Shown here: positions 1-7,817 of the stretch, piece by piece
Layout of the letters: every line of letters starts with the position of its first letter
Numbering within the stretch: position 1 is the stretch's first letter
Origin: an uncultured Hyphomonadaceae bacterium
Lineage (GTDB): Bacteria > Pseudomonadota > Alphaproteobacteria > Caulobacterales > Hyphomonadaceae
Direction of reading: 5' to 3'
Length of the DNA stretch: 64,000 nucleotides
Assembly (NCBI GenBank): GCA_913057945.1
Contig: CAJXOF010000003.1
Location: forward strand, 124,001 to 188,000
Notes under the pieces: generated by a model
Databases searched by the model: none
What the model was told of the DNA's origin: nothing
Seen by the model: only the letters and a program-made list of their open reading frames with translations
Made by a program: the position numbers and the translations under genes

Positions 1-261
1 CATGGTGGCATTGAGAAAAGCTGCCGCTTCCGGTGTTACTTTCTTCTGGCTGAAGAGAATCGTGGATGGCCCATCAGGTAGGGTTTGGGTGTAGGCGCGT
101 ATGCTGCTGACCGGGGGAGCATGCAGCGCGCCAAGCGCGCAGCCGATGGAGTCGACTATACGTTGGCGGGCGGCGTGGATGACAGGCTCTCCCAGATCCT
201 CGAATTTCAGGGAGAGGGCGTAGTCAACAAGATCTTCGGCGAGGGACAAATCATACTCCAT
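1..261 (-). CDS. MmgE/PrpD family protein, N-terminal part (cut by window edge)
   Basis: Reading the minus strand from an ATG at 261 gives 87 codons open to the window edge, so this is the 5' part of a larger gene. The start of the protein (MEYDLSLAEDLVDYAL, then RQRIVDSIGCALGAL) has the alpha-helical opening and the D-S-I-G-C-A-L-G signature of the MmgE/PrpD family, whose known members include 2-methylcitrate dehydratase and cis-aconitate decarboxylase. It lies about 100 bases downstream of the class II aldolase on the same strand and is probably the last known member of the TonB receptor-AtuA-DUF4387-aldolase operon. Its substrate here is not known. The family call rests on the N-terminus alone. 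Confidence 0.8.
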   Translation of the reverse strand, partial: MEYDLSLAEDLVDYALSLKFEDLGEPVIHAARQRIVDSIGCALGALHAPPVSSIRAYTQTLPDGPSTILFSQKKVTPEAAAFLNATM

Positions 262-365
262 CTGCGGATGTAAATTATCATGGGCGCGCATCCCTGCGCA
301 CTTTGTGCTCACTCTATCGGTTGGGGCTGGCCGCGGCGCGCCGGGCGGAGCTACTTAAGCTCGTA

Positions 366-1118
366 TCAGTTGCGGAATCCCGGGCTACGTTCGTCGGCAA
401 GGCGCAGCAGGGCAGGCCAGACGAGTCGTTCGGCCGCAACGCCACCCAGCGACTTGCTCTGTTCATCAACCACGTTCTGAACCTGACCGGCAGGATACCT
501 CACCTTGCCACTGGATTGCGCGGCAACCTGGATGGCGCAGGAACGCTCCAGGAAGTACATATAGGTGAAGGCCTCCGCCACTGAGCGGCCCGTGGTAAGT
601 GTGCCGTGATTACGCAGGATCATGATATTGCTTTCGCCGAGATCAGCCACCAGACGCGGGCGCTCATCATGATTCAGCGCGACTCCCTCATAATCATGAT
701 AAGCAAGCTGGCTATTCAGCAACATGGCGGATTGATGGATCGGTGCGAGACCGGTCTCCAGACAGGAGACGGCTGTTCCGGCAACGGTATGCAGGTGGAT
801 GACACATTCGACGTCCTCCCGGGCAGCATGCACAGCCGAGTGAATGGTGAACCCTGCCGCATTTACCATATGAGAGGTGGGTTCGATAACATTTCCCTCC
901 AGATCGATCTTCACCAGCGACGAAGCGCTGATCTCGTGGAAGAGATGGCCATAAGGATTGATCAGAAAATGATGATCCGGACCCGGAATACGCGCCGAGA
1001 TGTGAGTGAACACCAAATCGTCCCAACCGAACAAGGCCACAAGTCGGTAAGCGGCGGCCAGATCGGTACGAATCTCGGCTTCGGTGCGGGTGCCGGGTGA
1101 TTGGCTAACTGCCTGCAT
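366..1118 (-). CDS. Class II aldolase/adducin family protein
   Basis: The 250-residue protein has the class II aldolase/adducin fold, used by zinc-dependent aldolases such as fuculose-phosphate aldolase and by some decarboxylases or dehydratases. Supporting motifs are FTHISARIPG near the N-terminus, the metal-binding pair in CVIHLHTVAGTA and a later histidine in ILRNHGTLTTG. Its ATG overlaps the stop of the DUF4387 gene in a TGATG junction, so the two are translationally coupled. Since it sits with AtuA, DUF4387 and MmgE/PrpD proteins, it probably cleaves or rearranges an oxo-acid in that pathway. The sequence does not tell whether the substrate is phosphorylated. Confidence 0.88.
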   Translation of the reverse strand: MQAVSQSPGTRTEAEIRTDLAAAYRLVALFGWDDLVFTHISARIPGPDHHFLINPYGHLFHEISASSLVKIDLEGNVIEPTSHMVNAAGFTIHSAVHAAREDVECVIHLHTVAGTAVSCLETGLAPIHQSAMLLNSQLAYHDYEGVALNHDERPRLVADLGESNIMILRNHGTLTTGRSVAEAFTYMYFLERSCAIQVAAQSSGKVRYPAGQVQNVVDEQSKSLGGVAAERLVWPALLRLADERSPGFRN

Positions 1119-1450
1119 CAGACTGCACCCCCTGAAGTCGAGGGGCGGACGTCAATATCGAGCAGGCGGGCGAATGATTGTCCGGAATGCATATCCCGCT
1201 CGCCTTTCCATGCCTGCGCGTTCGGGCGCACATAGGAAACCTTGACCATGTGCAGGCTGTCGACCGGTATGCGCTTGATGCTCGTCGGGTCAGTGCCGAA
1301 AAGCCGGGCGAAAAGATCGGGCCCAAGATCTTCAGAATCCTTGTATTCTTTGTACGTGTCGAAATCCTTGTAGAAGAAGTCAACGGTTACCCAGAAGGGG
1401 CCTGCATTTTTGGTCCGCACATGTCGGCAGATGTCTTTGACCTTAGGCAT
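1118..1450 (-). CDS. DUF4387 domain protein (AtuA partner)
   Basis: This 110-residue protein matches the DUF4387 family: a conserved HVRTKNAGPFWVTVD segment near the N-terminus and an IKRI..LHMVKVSYVRP segment in the middle. Proteins of this family are commonly encoded next to, or fused to, AtuA/DUF1446 proteins, and the two are thought to act together. Here it overlaps the AtuA stop by 8 bases and the aldolase start by 1 base, which supports an obligate partnership. Its biochemical role is unknown. It is soluble, with no signal peptide. Confidence 0.82.
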   Translation of the reverse strand: MPKVKDICRHVRTKNAGPFWVTVDFFYKDFDTYKEYKDSEDLGPDLFARLFGTDPTSIKRIPVDSLHMVKVSYVRPNAQAWKGERDMHSGQSFARLLDIDVRPSTSGGAV

Positions 1451-2858
1451 GTGTACGCTCCATGTCGTCTGCTTTTTTCAGGTCCACCCAACCGGTGCGC
1501 ACGAGTTCAAGTCCATCCTGTACGTGTACGACATGGTTGAGGACGAATTCGTAGACTTGGCCGCGCGGTATATCTGCTGGTGTGAAGGGAAAGGCATAGC
1601 TTGGCAGCTCGATATGTCCGGGCATGGGCATGTGGAAGAAGAGAGGGTTGCAGGACTTGGCCATACGGTTGGCGAGGTCCTGGGTCGGTGCGGTTACAAC
1701 GAACATGACCCCCACATCCCTCGGCGGGGGCGTGCCGGCCGGTACGGGCTGACCCGACGTGCCATTCCAGCCGTAAATGCGTAAGGAGACGTCGAAGTCA
1801 CTTGTTTCCTCCGCGAAAACGCTGGCAATGCGCTGGGTTAGCAGGTCTTGCATCTGGTCGTGAAAGGCATCCAGATTGGCCAGTACGTGGGGGTCTTCGA
1901 TGCCGACGATCATGATCGTCTGGTACGAACCGCTGCGTGCACCTTCCAGCTTCATTGTATAAGGCTGAGGGTTCCAGACAGATCCAGTGACCCGCGTGAT
2001 CCTGTCATCAGCCTGAACATAGATTGCATCTGTTACATCCAGAATGCCGCCTGGTTCGGTAAGCCTAAGAGGATCGGTGGATTCATACAGCATGTGGGCC
2101 GACACGGTTTCCGGCGAGGTCTGGTTTCCCAGGTCGAGCGGTTCGATATCGAATGCCTCTTTGCCAACGCGCATGAGGACACCGCCTTTCCGGATGTGGA
2201 CGGTACATTGCCCGCCGCATTCGGCAATCTTCGCCGCATGCCAGGATGGTCCGCTACCTGCACCGTTCATGAGGGCAACGGCAGACAGAACGGCCGTGTC
2301 CGTCGTGCGTCCCCCGAGTACGACATCGGCCCCTGCCTTCACAGCTTCAATGTACGGTTCCGGGCCCATCAACGCGACGATATGGTCGCAGGAGTCGATG
2401 ACGTCATCTGCGAGCTCACCCTTTGGAGCAAGAGGTGTGATTTTTCCGTCCTTGTTTTTCTGCTTGAGCGTCTCCTTATCCTGCTCGCTGTAAAGGCAGG
2501 CGATTTTCGGCTGGATGTTCAGATCCTTGGCCACCTCGACCGCGATATCCCGGGTCCAGTTGACGCCTTGGTCGGTGCCGCTGGTCGCACACGTTCCGAC
2601 GAGAACAGGGATGCCGGCGGAATAAGCCTCGGCCATGATGACCAGAAGGTCGCTCTTGACGGCTTCGCGGTTCATCTTGGAGACACCGCGCGCCAGATAG
2701 GATGGTCCACTGTCGGTCGAACCGGAGTCGACTGCAATCGCCGCCGCGCCCTGTTCGATACCCCGGCGCACGTGTTCGGGCGATATGCCAGCGCCCAGCA
2801 TACCTGTCGGCACGATGATGACGACTTCGTCGTCCAGTCTTTGATAGGTCATTTCCAT
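1443..2858 (-). CDS. Acyclic terpene utilization AtuA family protein (DUF1446)
   Basis: The 471-residue protein has the AtuA/DUF1446 layout: an N-terminal IIVPTGMLGAG and a glycine/serine-rich DSGSTDSGPSYLARG segment, then LVGTCATSGTDQGVNW, then GGRTTDTAVLSA. AtuA was named from the Pseudomonas citronellol/geraniol cluster, but the family is broad and its chemistry is not settled; many members sit in acid catabolism clusters. The start is preceded by GGAG. It follows the TonB receptor at a distance of about 150 bases that holds a strong stem-loop. With no terpene-specific genes nearby, terpene use is not supported here. Confidence 0.85.
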   Translation of the reverse strand: MEMTYQRLDDEVVIIVPTGMLGAGISPEHVRRGIEQGAAAIAVDSGSTDSGPSYLARGVSKMNREAVKSDLLVIMAEAYSAGIPVLVGTCATSGTDQGVNWTRDIAVEVAKDLNIQPKIACLYSEQDKETLKQKNKDGKITPLAPKGELADDVIDSCDHIVALMGPEPYIEAVKAGADVVLGGRTTDTAVLSAVALMNGAGSGPSWHAAKIAECGGQCTVHIRKGGVLMRVGKEAFDIEPLDLGNQTSPETVSAHMLYESTDPLRLTEPGGILDVTDAIYVQADDRITRVTGSVWNPQPYTMKLEGARSGSYQTIMIVGIEDPHVLANLDAFHDQMQDLLTQRIASVFAEETSDFDVSLRIYGWNGTSGQPVPAGTPPPRDVGVMFVVTAPTQDLANRMAKSCNPLFFHMPMPGHIELPSYAFPFTPADIPRGQVYEFVLNHVVHVQDGLELVRTGWVDLKKADDMERTHA

Positions 2859-2906
2859 TTTAGCTCCAGCGCGTCCTCAAATTGCTGTTCCTCCGGAAAA
2901 AAGAGC

Positions 2907-2954
2907 GGGGCCGGGTGGGTATCGCGCCACGTCGTGTCAGATACGTCCGGCCCC
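2907..2954 (-). promoter_or_regulatory. Strong intergenic stem-loop between TonB receptor and AtuA gene
   Basis: GGGGCCGG at 2907-2914 pairs perfectly with CCGGCCCC at 2947-2954, and inside it GTATC (2919-2923) pairs with GATAC (2940-2944). There is no T-run after it on the minus strand, so it looks less like a simple terminator and more like an element that limits read-through or protects the 3' end of the receptor transcript. Such a site would let the receptor be made in larger amounts than the cytoplasmic enzymes. The effect is inferred. Confidence 0.5.
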
Positions 2955-3004
2955 GTCTTAGTTGTGAAGGGGCACAAGTCGGTTGGCGCCCCTGGGAGGA
3001 AGGT

Positions 3005-5203
3005 TTAAAATTCCAGTGTTGCAGTCAGTCCGATCTGTCTCGGCGCGCCGTATTGAACAAACAGCCCGCCTGCCACTTCGGCCTGATGTGCGCGATAGAC
3101 TTCATCGGTGAGATTTCTGCCCCACAGTTTCAGTTTGACGTTTTCCGTGGGTTCATAGGTGATGTGGGCATCCAGAAGGGTGCGTGGTTCGCGAGACTCA
3201 ATTTCGTTATTGGAATTGTCGTCGTAGATTTTACTTTGGTAGTTTACCTCCACGCCCATTGAGAGGGCGCCCCAATCATAGACGTCGGTCCGGTATACGC
3301 CGGAAAGGGAGGCAGCATTCTTGGGTGTCCGGCTCAGCATGTTACCCGACAGGTCGGATAAGACGCGGGTGCCGTCGGCAAGAATCTCATCCGTTTCAAC
3401 GAAGTGTTCGAATGTGGCATCTAGATATGTGTAGAGCAGTCCAAATCGGAGATTGTCGGTGGCGAGCCATTGGAACTCGGTCTCGATACCCTCGATGGTG
3501 GCATCCCCGGTATCGGTGACAATGGTGGTCAAGCCGACATCCAGAGATGCATCGTCCACGGCCTGGATTGTCTGAAGATCCGAATACTCCGTGTGGAACA
3601 GAGAGACATTGGCGCGCCCCCGTCCGCCCCAGAAGTCCGTCTTGGCGCCGACTTCGTAGTTGATCACCGTCTCAGGGTCGGTGGCCAGGCGTGCTGTGTC
3701 CTCGCCCGGTTGTTCCTCGAACGCACCGGATTTGAAGCCGGTTGAAACCGTTCCGAACAGGAAGATATCCGGCGTGAGCTGGTAGTCCGTTCCGGCGCGC
3801 CACGTCCATTGCTGTTCGTCGGCGATACCCGGATCGCCAAAGGTCGTGAAATCGACTGTTGGAGTGCCGCGATCTCCTACCTGGTGACGGATGGAATATT
3901 CCTTTTGCTCGTCCGTCAGGCGGATGCCGCCAAAGACACCCCACTGATCAGAGACCTGATACCGGCCATCCACGAAAAGCCCGATGCTGTCGGTAACGTT
4001 GCGCGCGATATATCGGTTCGTGCTCGATTCCTGCGTGGCAATAATGGATTCTCGCTCGCGATCGATCGTGTCCTGCAGAGCGAACCCGCCTGCCACGAAA
4101 TTGAAAGGTCCGTCAAAAGTTGTCGCGAGTCTGGCTTCGGCAGAGACCGACTCTGCGCCCTCCGCCATTACGACATTGATGCCAGGCAGGGGGAAGCCGG
4201 CGGCGGCATTCCCTGCGGGTGTCGTGCCGTCAAAATCTTCCTGCGTGGAATTATCAAGACTGCGATAGGAGACGTAGGCCGTTACTTCGGCCCAGTTAAG
4301 TGCCGTCGAAGTGTATTCCAGTTTTGTGCCCCAGGTTTCACGGCTCAGGAAGCCGGGGGAATCCGGGGTGGCTGTGTCCGGGTCATCCAGGTCTTCATAG
4401 TTATTTGGGCCCAGATTGAACCGCGCAGGGCCAGCCGCCTCGTCTTTCGTGCCATCAATCGAAAACAGGAGCGAGGATTGGTCGGACAAATCATAAAGCG
4501 CGTGGAACCTGCCAGAGATGCGCTCGTCATCGTCCAGAGGGCCACCATCGATAAGATTTGTGCGGAAACCGTCATTCTTGATCGAGCTTAGAGACAGGCG
4601 CGTACTGAGTGCGTCGCTGAGAGGTGTATTCAGGACTAGCCGGGCATCCTTCTGGCCATAATCGGCGATGGTCATCTGAGCCTTGGCTTGAAATTCATCA
4701 ACAGGCTTTTGCGTGATGTAGTGGACTGCGCCCCCCACCACGTTCTTGCCCCAGAGCGTCCCTTGTGGTCCTTTTAGAACTTCCACGCGTTCAACATCGA
4801 ATATGTCCACGGACAACATGGGCCCGCGGCCAAGATAAACCCCGTCCACAAAAGCAACAGATGACGGGTCAGCGCCGCCAGACTGGTTGCCGCTACCGAT
4901 GCCACGGATAAAGGGGCGAGGGGCGGTCTTCGGAAAGGCATCCATCGAGATGCCAGGGGTCGCCGCAATCAGTGACTGGACGTTGTCGATCCCCTTCAGT
5001 TCGATCTCCGCACCCGAGAACGCCGTCACGGTCACAGGGACCGATTGCAGCGTTTCTTCTCGTCTTTGGGCGGTGACTGTCACAGTACCGATAACCAGTT
5101 TGTTTTCTTCCGCAGTTTCCTGCGCGTGAGCGATTGGCAGCAGGCCCGATAGTACGGCAAGCGTACCGACGCCCGCCGCTAGACGGATCGTAAGAGATTT
5201 CAT
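3005..5203 (-). CDS. TonB-dependent receptor
   Basis: This 732-residue outer-membrane receptor begins with a signal peptide ending in AHAQ, followed by a plug domain (VTVTAQRREETLQSVPV, then RPFIRGIGSG and VERVEVLKGPQGTLWG) and a long beta-barrel ending in an aromatic-terminated strand (LTATLEF). It uses energy from TonB-ExbB-ExbD to import a large or scarce ligand. The ATG at 5203 is preceded on the minus strand by GGGAGGAG. It heads the minus-strand operon with AtuA, DUF4387, aldolase and MmgE/PrpD genes and is divergent from a Crp/Fnr regulator that may control it. The ligand is unknown; the neighbours point to an organic or sugar acid, or a conjugate of one. Confidence 0.92.
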   Translation of the reverse strand: MKSLTIRLAAGVGTLAVLSGLLPIAHAQETAEENKLVIGTVTVTAQRREETLQSVPVTVTAFSGAEIELKGIDNVQSLIAATPGISMDAFPKTAPRPFIRGIGSGNQSGGADPSSVAFVDGVYLGRGPMLSVDIFDVERVEVLKGPQGTLWGKNVVGGAVHYITQKPVDEFQAKAQMTIADYGQKDARLVLNTPLSDALSTRLSLSSIKNDGFRTNLIDGGPLDDDERISGRFHALYDLSDQSSLLFSIDGTKDEAAGPARFNLGPNNYEDLDDPDTATPDSPGFLSRETWGTKLEYTSTALNWAEVTAYVSYRSLDNSTQEDFDGTTPAGNAAAGFPLPGINVVMAEGAESVSAEARLATTFDGPFNFVAGGFALQDTIDRERESIIATQESSTNRYIARNVTDSIGLFVDGRYQVSDQWGVFGGIRLTDEQKEYSIRHQVGDRGTPTVDFTTFGDPGIADEQQWTWRAGTDYQLTPDIFLFGTVSTGFKSGAFEEQPGEDTARLATDPETVINYEVGAKTDFWGGRGRANVSLFHTEYSDLQTIQAVDDASLDVGLTTIVTDTGDATIEGIETEFQWLATDNLRFGLLYTYLDATFEHFVETDEILADGTRVLSDLSGNMLSRTPKNAASLSGVYRTDVYDWGALSMGVEVNYQSKIYDDNSNNEIESREPRTLLDAHITYEPTENVKLKLWGRNLTDEVYRAHQAEVAGGLFVQYGAPRQIGLTATLEF

Positions 5204-5291
5204 ATTGTACTCCTCCCAAGTACGGAATTTTTATACTCGGCAAGTCATCTGCCGGTATCTGATCCTAGGGAGGTTCCTTGCAAATTCCGGT

Positions 5292-5313
5292 GGTAAGAAT
5301 TTTACAATTTACC
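5292..5313. promoter_or_regulatory. Candidate operator between TonB receptor and Crp/Fnr gene
   Basis: An interrupted inverted repeat, GGTAA at 5292-5296 and TTACC at 5309-5313, lies in the divergent promoter region. It contains the string GTAAGAATTTT followed by ACAAT, which recurs with one extra base just after the regulator gene (6116-6132), upstream of the transporter operon. A site at both flanks of the regulator gene suggests an operator of the Crp/Fnr protein encoded between them. This is a pattern match by eye only. Confidence 0.35.
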
Positions 5314-5397
5314 GAAAAAATCCCCTGAGCGCTCAAAGCAGTGTTTGGAGTTGCCAAGACACCAAAGTCGGATACAGGCTGTATTTCGGAGGATGAG

Positions 5398-6102
5398 ATG
5401 CGCATTGCCGGTCACTTGAACTGGATCGACGAGTTGCCGGCTGCCGCGCAAGCGGCGATCAAGGAAAGATTTGTCTATCGGGATCTGCAACCGGGCGAGC
5501 TGGTTGGCGAGTCGGGTCAGCCGTCCGAGGGAATGTACCAGGTTCAATCCGGTCATATCAAAATGCTGGCGTACAATACCGATGGCGAGCACTCCCTGAT
5601 CATCATCTATATTCGTGGCAACTGTTTTGGGGAATCGACTCTGATTGCGCGCCGACCGCATCACCACACGACCATTGCCGCCAGCCCTACACGTATCGGC
5701 TTCCTGAAGCAGGCGGACTTCGATGAGCTTTATAGTCAGTACACCTCGATTCCTGAGGCGCTTTGCCGAAAGTTTGCTCGGGCGCTGAGTTCGATGATTG
5801 CCTACCGGGAGACCCAGAACCAGACCACAGTTGCCCAGCGAGTTGCCCTGGTCCTGCACAATCTGGCTGAAATCAGCGAAGCGCCTCAGCTCGGGTACTA
5901 TCGGGAAATTGATGTGCCGATTACCATATCGGAAGTCTCGAGCTTTCTCGGTCTGACCCGTCAGACCGTACAGAAAGAGATTACGGCTCTGAAACGCCGG
6001 GAAGTTATTTCAAAGACACAAGGTACATGGGCGGTGCGGGATATATTGCAGTTGAGCAAACTGGCCCAGTCGCAAGAGTTCCAGTCGGACTATATCGCGT
6101 GA
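5398..6102 (+). CDS. Crp/Fnr family transcriptional regulator
   Basis: The 234-residue protein has an N-terminal cyclic-nucleotide-type sensor barrel (PSEGMYQVQSGHIKML, GNCFGESTLI) and a C-terminal winged helix with TISEVSSFLGLTRQTVQKEI as the recognition region. It lacks the N-terminal cysteine cluster of oxygen-sensing FNR, so it probably binds a small molecule. I chose the ATG at 5398 because GGAGG ends 5 bases before it; an in-frame upstream GTG at 5341 has no such site. It sits between the divergent receptor operon and the GPH-LeuCD operon and is the obvious candidate regulator of both. Confidence 0.88.
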   Translation: MRIAGHLNWIDELPAAAQAAIKERFVYRDLQPGELVGESGQPSEGMYQVQSGHIKMLAYNTDGEHSLIIIYIRGNCFGESTLIARRPHHHTTIAASPTRIGFLKQADFDELYSQYTSIPEALCRKFARALSSMIAYRETQNQTTVAQRVALVLHNLAEISEAPQLGYYREIDVPITISEVSSFLGLTRQTVQKEITALKRREVISKTQGTWAVRDILQLSKLAQSQEFQSDYIA

Positions 6103-6115
6103 AATCTCATCTTTT

Positions 6116-6132
6116 GTAAGAATTTTGACAAT
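6116..6132. promoter_or_regulatory. Second copy of the Crp/Fnr-flanking motif
   Basis: GTAAGAATTTT followed by GACAAT repeats the 5293-5308 motif with one inserted G. It lies directly after the regulator stop and about 230 bases ahead of the transporter start. With two preceding T bases it gives TTGT at 6114-6117 and ACAA at 6128-6131, a symmetric pair around ten bases. It is proposed as an operator for the downstream operon; the function is inferred. Confidence 0.3.
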
Positions 6133-6365
6133 GGGCGACTCATCACCTCGCCTAAGCTCGGCTCCATAAGAAAAAGAAATGCGGCCAAGCCGCTGGGGAA
6201 GGAACAAGGTTTCGCTCGTGATATCATTATTAGTTCAGCGTCGTGCGCTGTGCGCGGTCGAGTCTGCGCCAAATTCGGCGGCTCGGGTTTTCCTGTCGCT
6301 TCATACTCACCCCTGCGTGACGCGTATCGCTCGCAAGAGGTTTGTCATGTGTCGGAGGGGCTGGA

Positions 6366-7814
6366 ATGTCTGAAGTCCGTCGCCTGTCTATGCCGACCAT
6401 GCTGTCGTTCGGCTTTGGAAATATTGCTGAAGGGATCAAGAGCACGGCCTATGGGGCGTTCCTTTTGTTCTTCTATCAGCAGGTTCTAGGGCTCTCCGGT
6501 TCGCTTGCAGGTCTTGCCCTGGCCATATCCGTGCTTTCGGATGCGATCTCGGATCCTCTCGTTGGCCAGTTTTCAGACCGCTTCCAGACCAAATGGGGCC
6601 GACGTCACCCTCTGATTGCAGCATCGGCGATCCCTCTGGCGATCTCGTTTTTTCTTCTGTTCAACCCGCCGACCGACTTGTCACAGATACAGCTTTTCAG
6701 CTGGCTCGTCTGCTTTGCCGTTTTTGCGCGGATCAGTATTACGTTCTATGATATTCCTCATCTCGCGCTCGGTGCGGAAATGGCTCATGATTATGAGCAG
6801 CGGACGACACTGTTCACCATCAGTACGCTCTTCCGGATCGCCTCCGGCGCTTTGATCACCTTCACCGCCTATGAATTGTTCTTCCCGACTACGGAGCAAT
6901 TTAACCCTGGCATCCTGAACCCGGAAGGATACTTCTATCTGGGTATGTTTTGCGGGCTCGGAATGTTTGTCGCAATGGTTGTCTGTGTGGTTGGAACGTG
7001 GGGCGAGATTCCATTTCTCCGGAAAAGCTCTGCACCCGGCGCGAGTGGCTTGTTCGGATTTTTCAAAGAATTTGCCAGCCTGTTTCGTAGCCCGTCTTTC
7101 CGCGCGATTGTCCTTGGCCTGTTCTTCTACCTCCTCTACGTAAACATTGAGCGTAGCCTGAACGCCTATATCGCGGTTCACTTCTGGGGGCTTCCGACCG
7201 AACTGATCAGCAAGATGTCCCTCGCCAGCCTGGCCGGAGCGATTCTGGCGTTTCCGCTGATGCGATGGCTCACAAGGGTCTTCGACAAGAAGTATTTGCT
7301 TCTCTGCGTCACAGGAATTCCGTTTATCAACTTTAACATGTTCATTTGCGGACGCCTCTTTTTCCCCGGAGTCTTCCCAGACAATGACTCGCCCGTGATT
7401 CCGTATTTCGTCGCTTTCAACTATTTCGTTGTGGGCGTGGTCGGCCTGATTATCATTTCGACGCTGAATTCCATGTTCGCCGACATCGCGGATGAATATG
7501 AGGAGATTACTGATCGTCGTCGTGAAGGCTCTCTTTTCGCAGCCCGGTCTTTCTCCGGGAAAGCCGCAGGCGCCATTGGTATCATGATAGGCGGTGTCGC
7601 GCTTGATCTGATCCATTTCCCGGAGAAGGCGGAATACGGTTCCGTGCCGGCTGAAACAATCTGGCAGCTTGGCCTGGTCTATGCGCCGCTCGCATCGCTG
7701 ATGATCCTGATCACGCTCTATTTCTTCTCTCAGTACCGGATCACGCGCGTCCTCCATGAAAAGATCGTCGACACCATCAGGAGCAGACGTCGGGCGGCGC
7801 AGGCTTCAGAATAG
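6366..7814 (+). CDS. MFS transporter, GPH (glycoside-pentoside-hexuronide) family
   Basis: The 482-residue inner-membrane protein has about twelve hydrophobic segments and the GPH/MelB signature: GFGNIAEGIKS at the start, SDAISDPLVGQFSD and KWGRRHP after the second segment, and FYDIPHLALGAEM. GPH carriers are cation symporters for glycosides, uronides and related sugars. The ATG at 6366 has GGAGG seven bases upstream; a TTG at 6342 is less likely. It starts the plus-strand operon followed three bases later by the LeuC-like gene. It is related to the second GPH carrier at 19631, also paired with a TonB receptor. Confidence 0.9.
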   Translation: MSEVRRLSMPTMLSFGFGNIAEGIKSTAYGAFLLFFYQQVLGLSGSLAGLALAISVLSDAISDPLVGQFSDRFQTKWGRRHPLIAASAIPLAISFFLLFNPPTDLSQIQLFSWLVCFAVFARISITFYDIPHLALGAEMAHDYEQRTTLFTISTLFRIASGALITFTAYELFFPTTEQFNPGILNPEGYFYLGMFCGLGMFVAMVVCVVGTWGEIPFLRKSSAPGASGLFGFFKEFASLFRSPSFRAIVLGLFFYLLYVNIERSLNAYIAVHFWGLPTELISKMSLASLAGAILAFPLMRWLTRVFDKKYLLLCVTGIPFINFNMFICGRLFFPGVFPDNDSPVIPYFVAFNYFVVGVVGLIIISTLNSMFADIADEYEEITDRRREGSLFAARSFSGKAAGAIGIMIGGVALDLIHFPEKAEYGSVPAETIWQLGLVYAPLASLMILITLYFFSQYRITRVLHEKIVDTIRSRRRAAQASE

Positions 7815-7817
7815 ACG

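Noticed and set aside
1443..2858. Acyclic terpene (citronellol/geraniol) utilization as the role of the first locus.
   Set aside because: Only the AtuA family name suggests it; no geranyl-CoA carboxylase or other atu genes are present.
1848..3008. A 386-codon plus-strand frame over the AtuA gene.
   Set aside because: The minus strand encodes a recognisable AtuA-family protein with conserved motifs.
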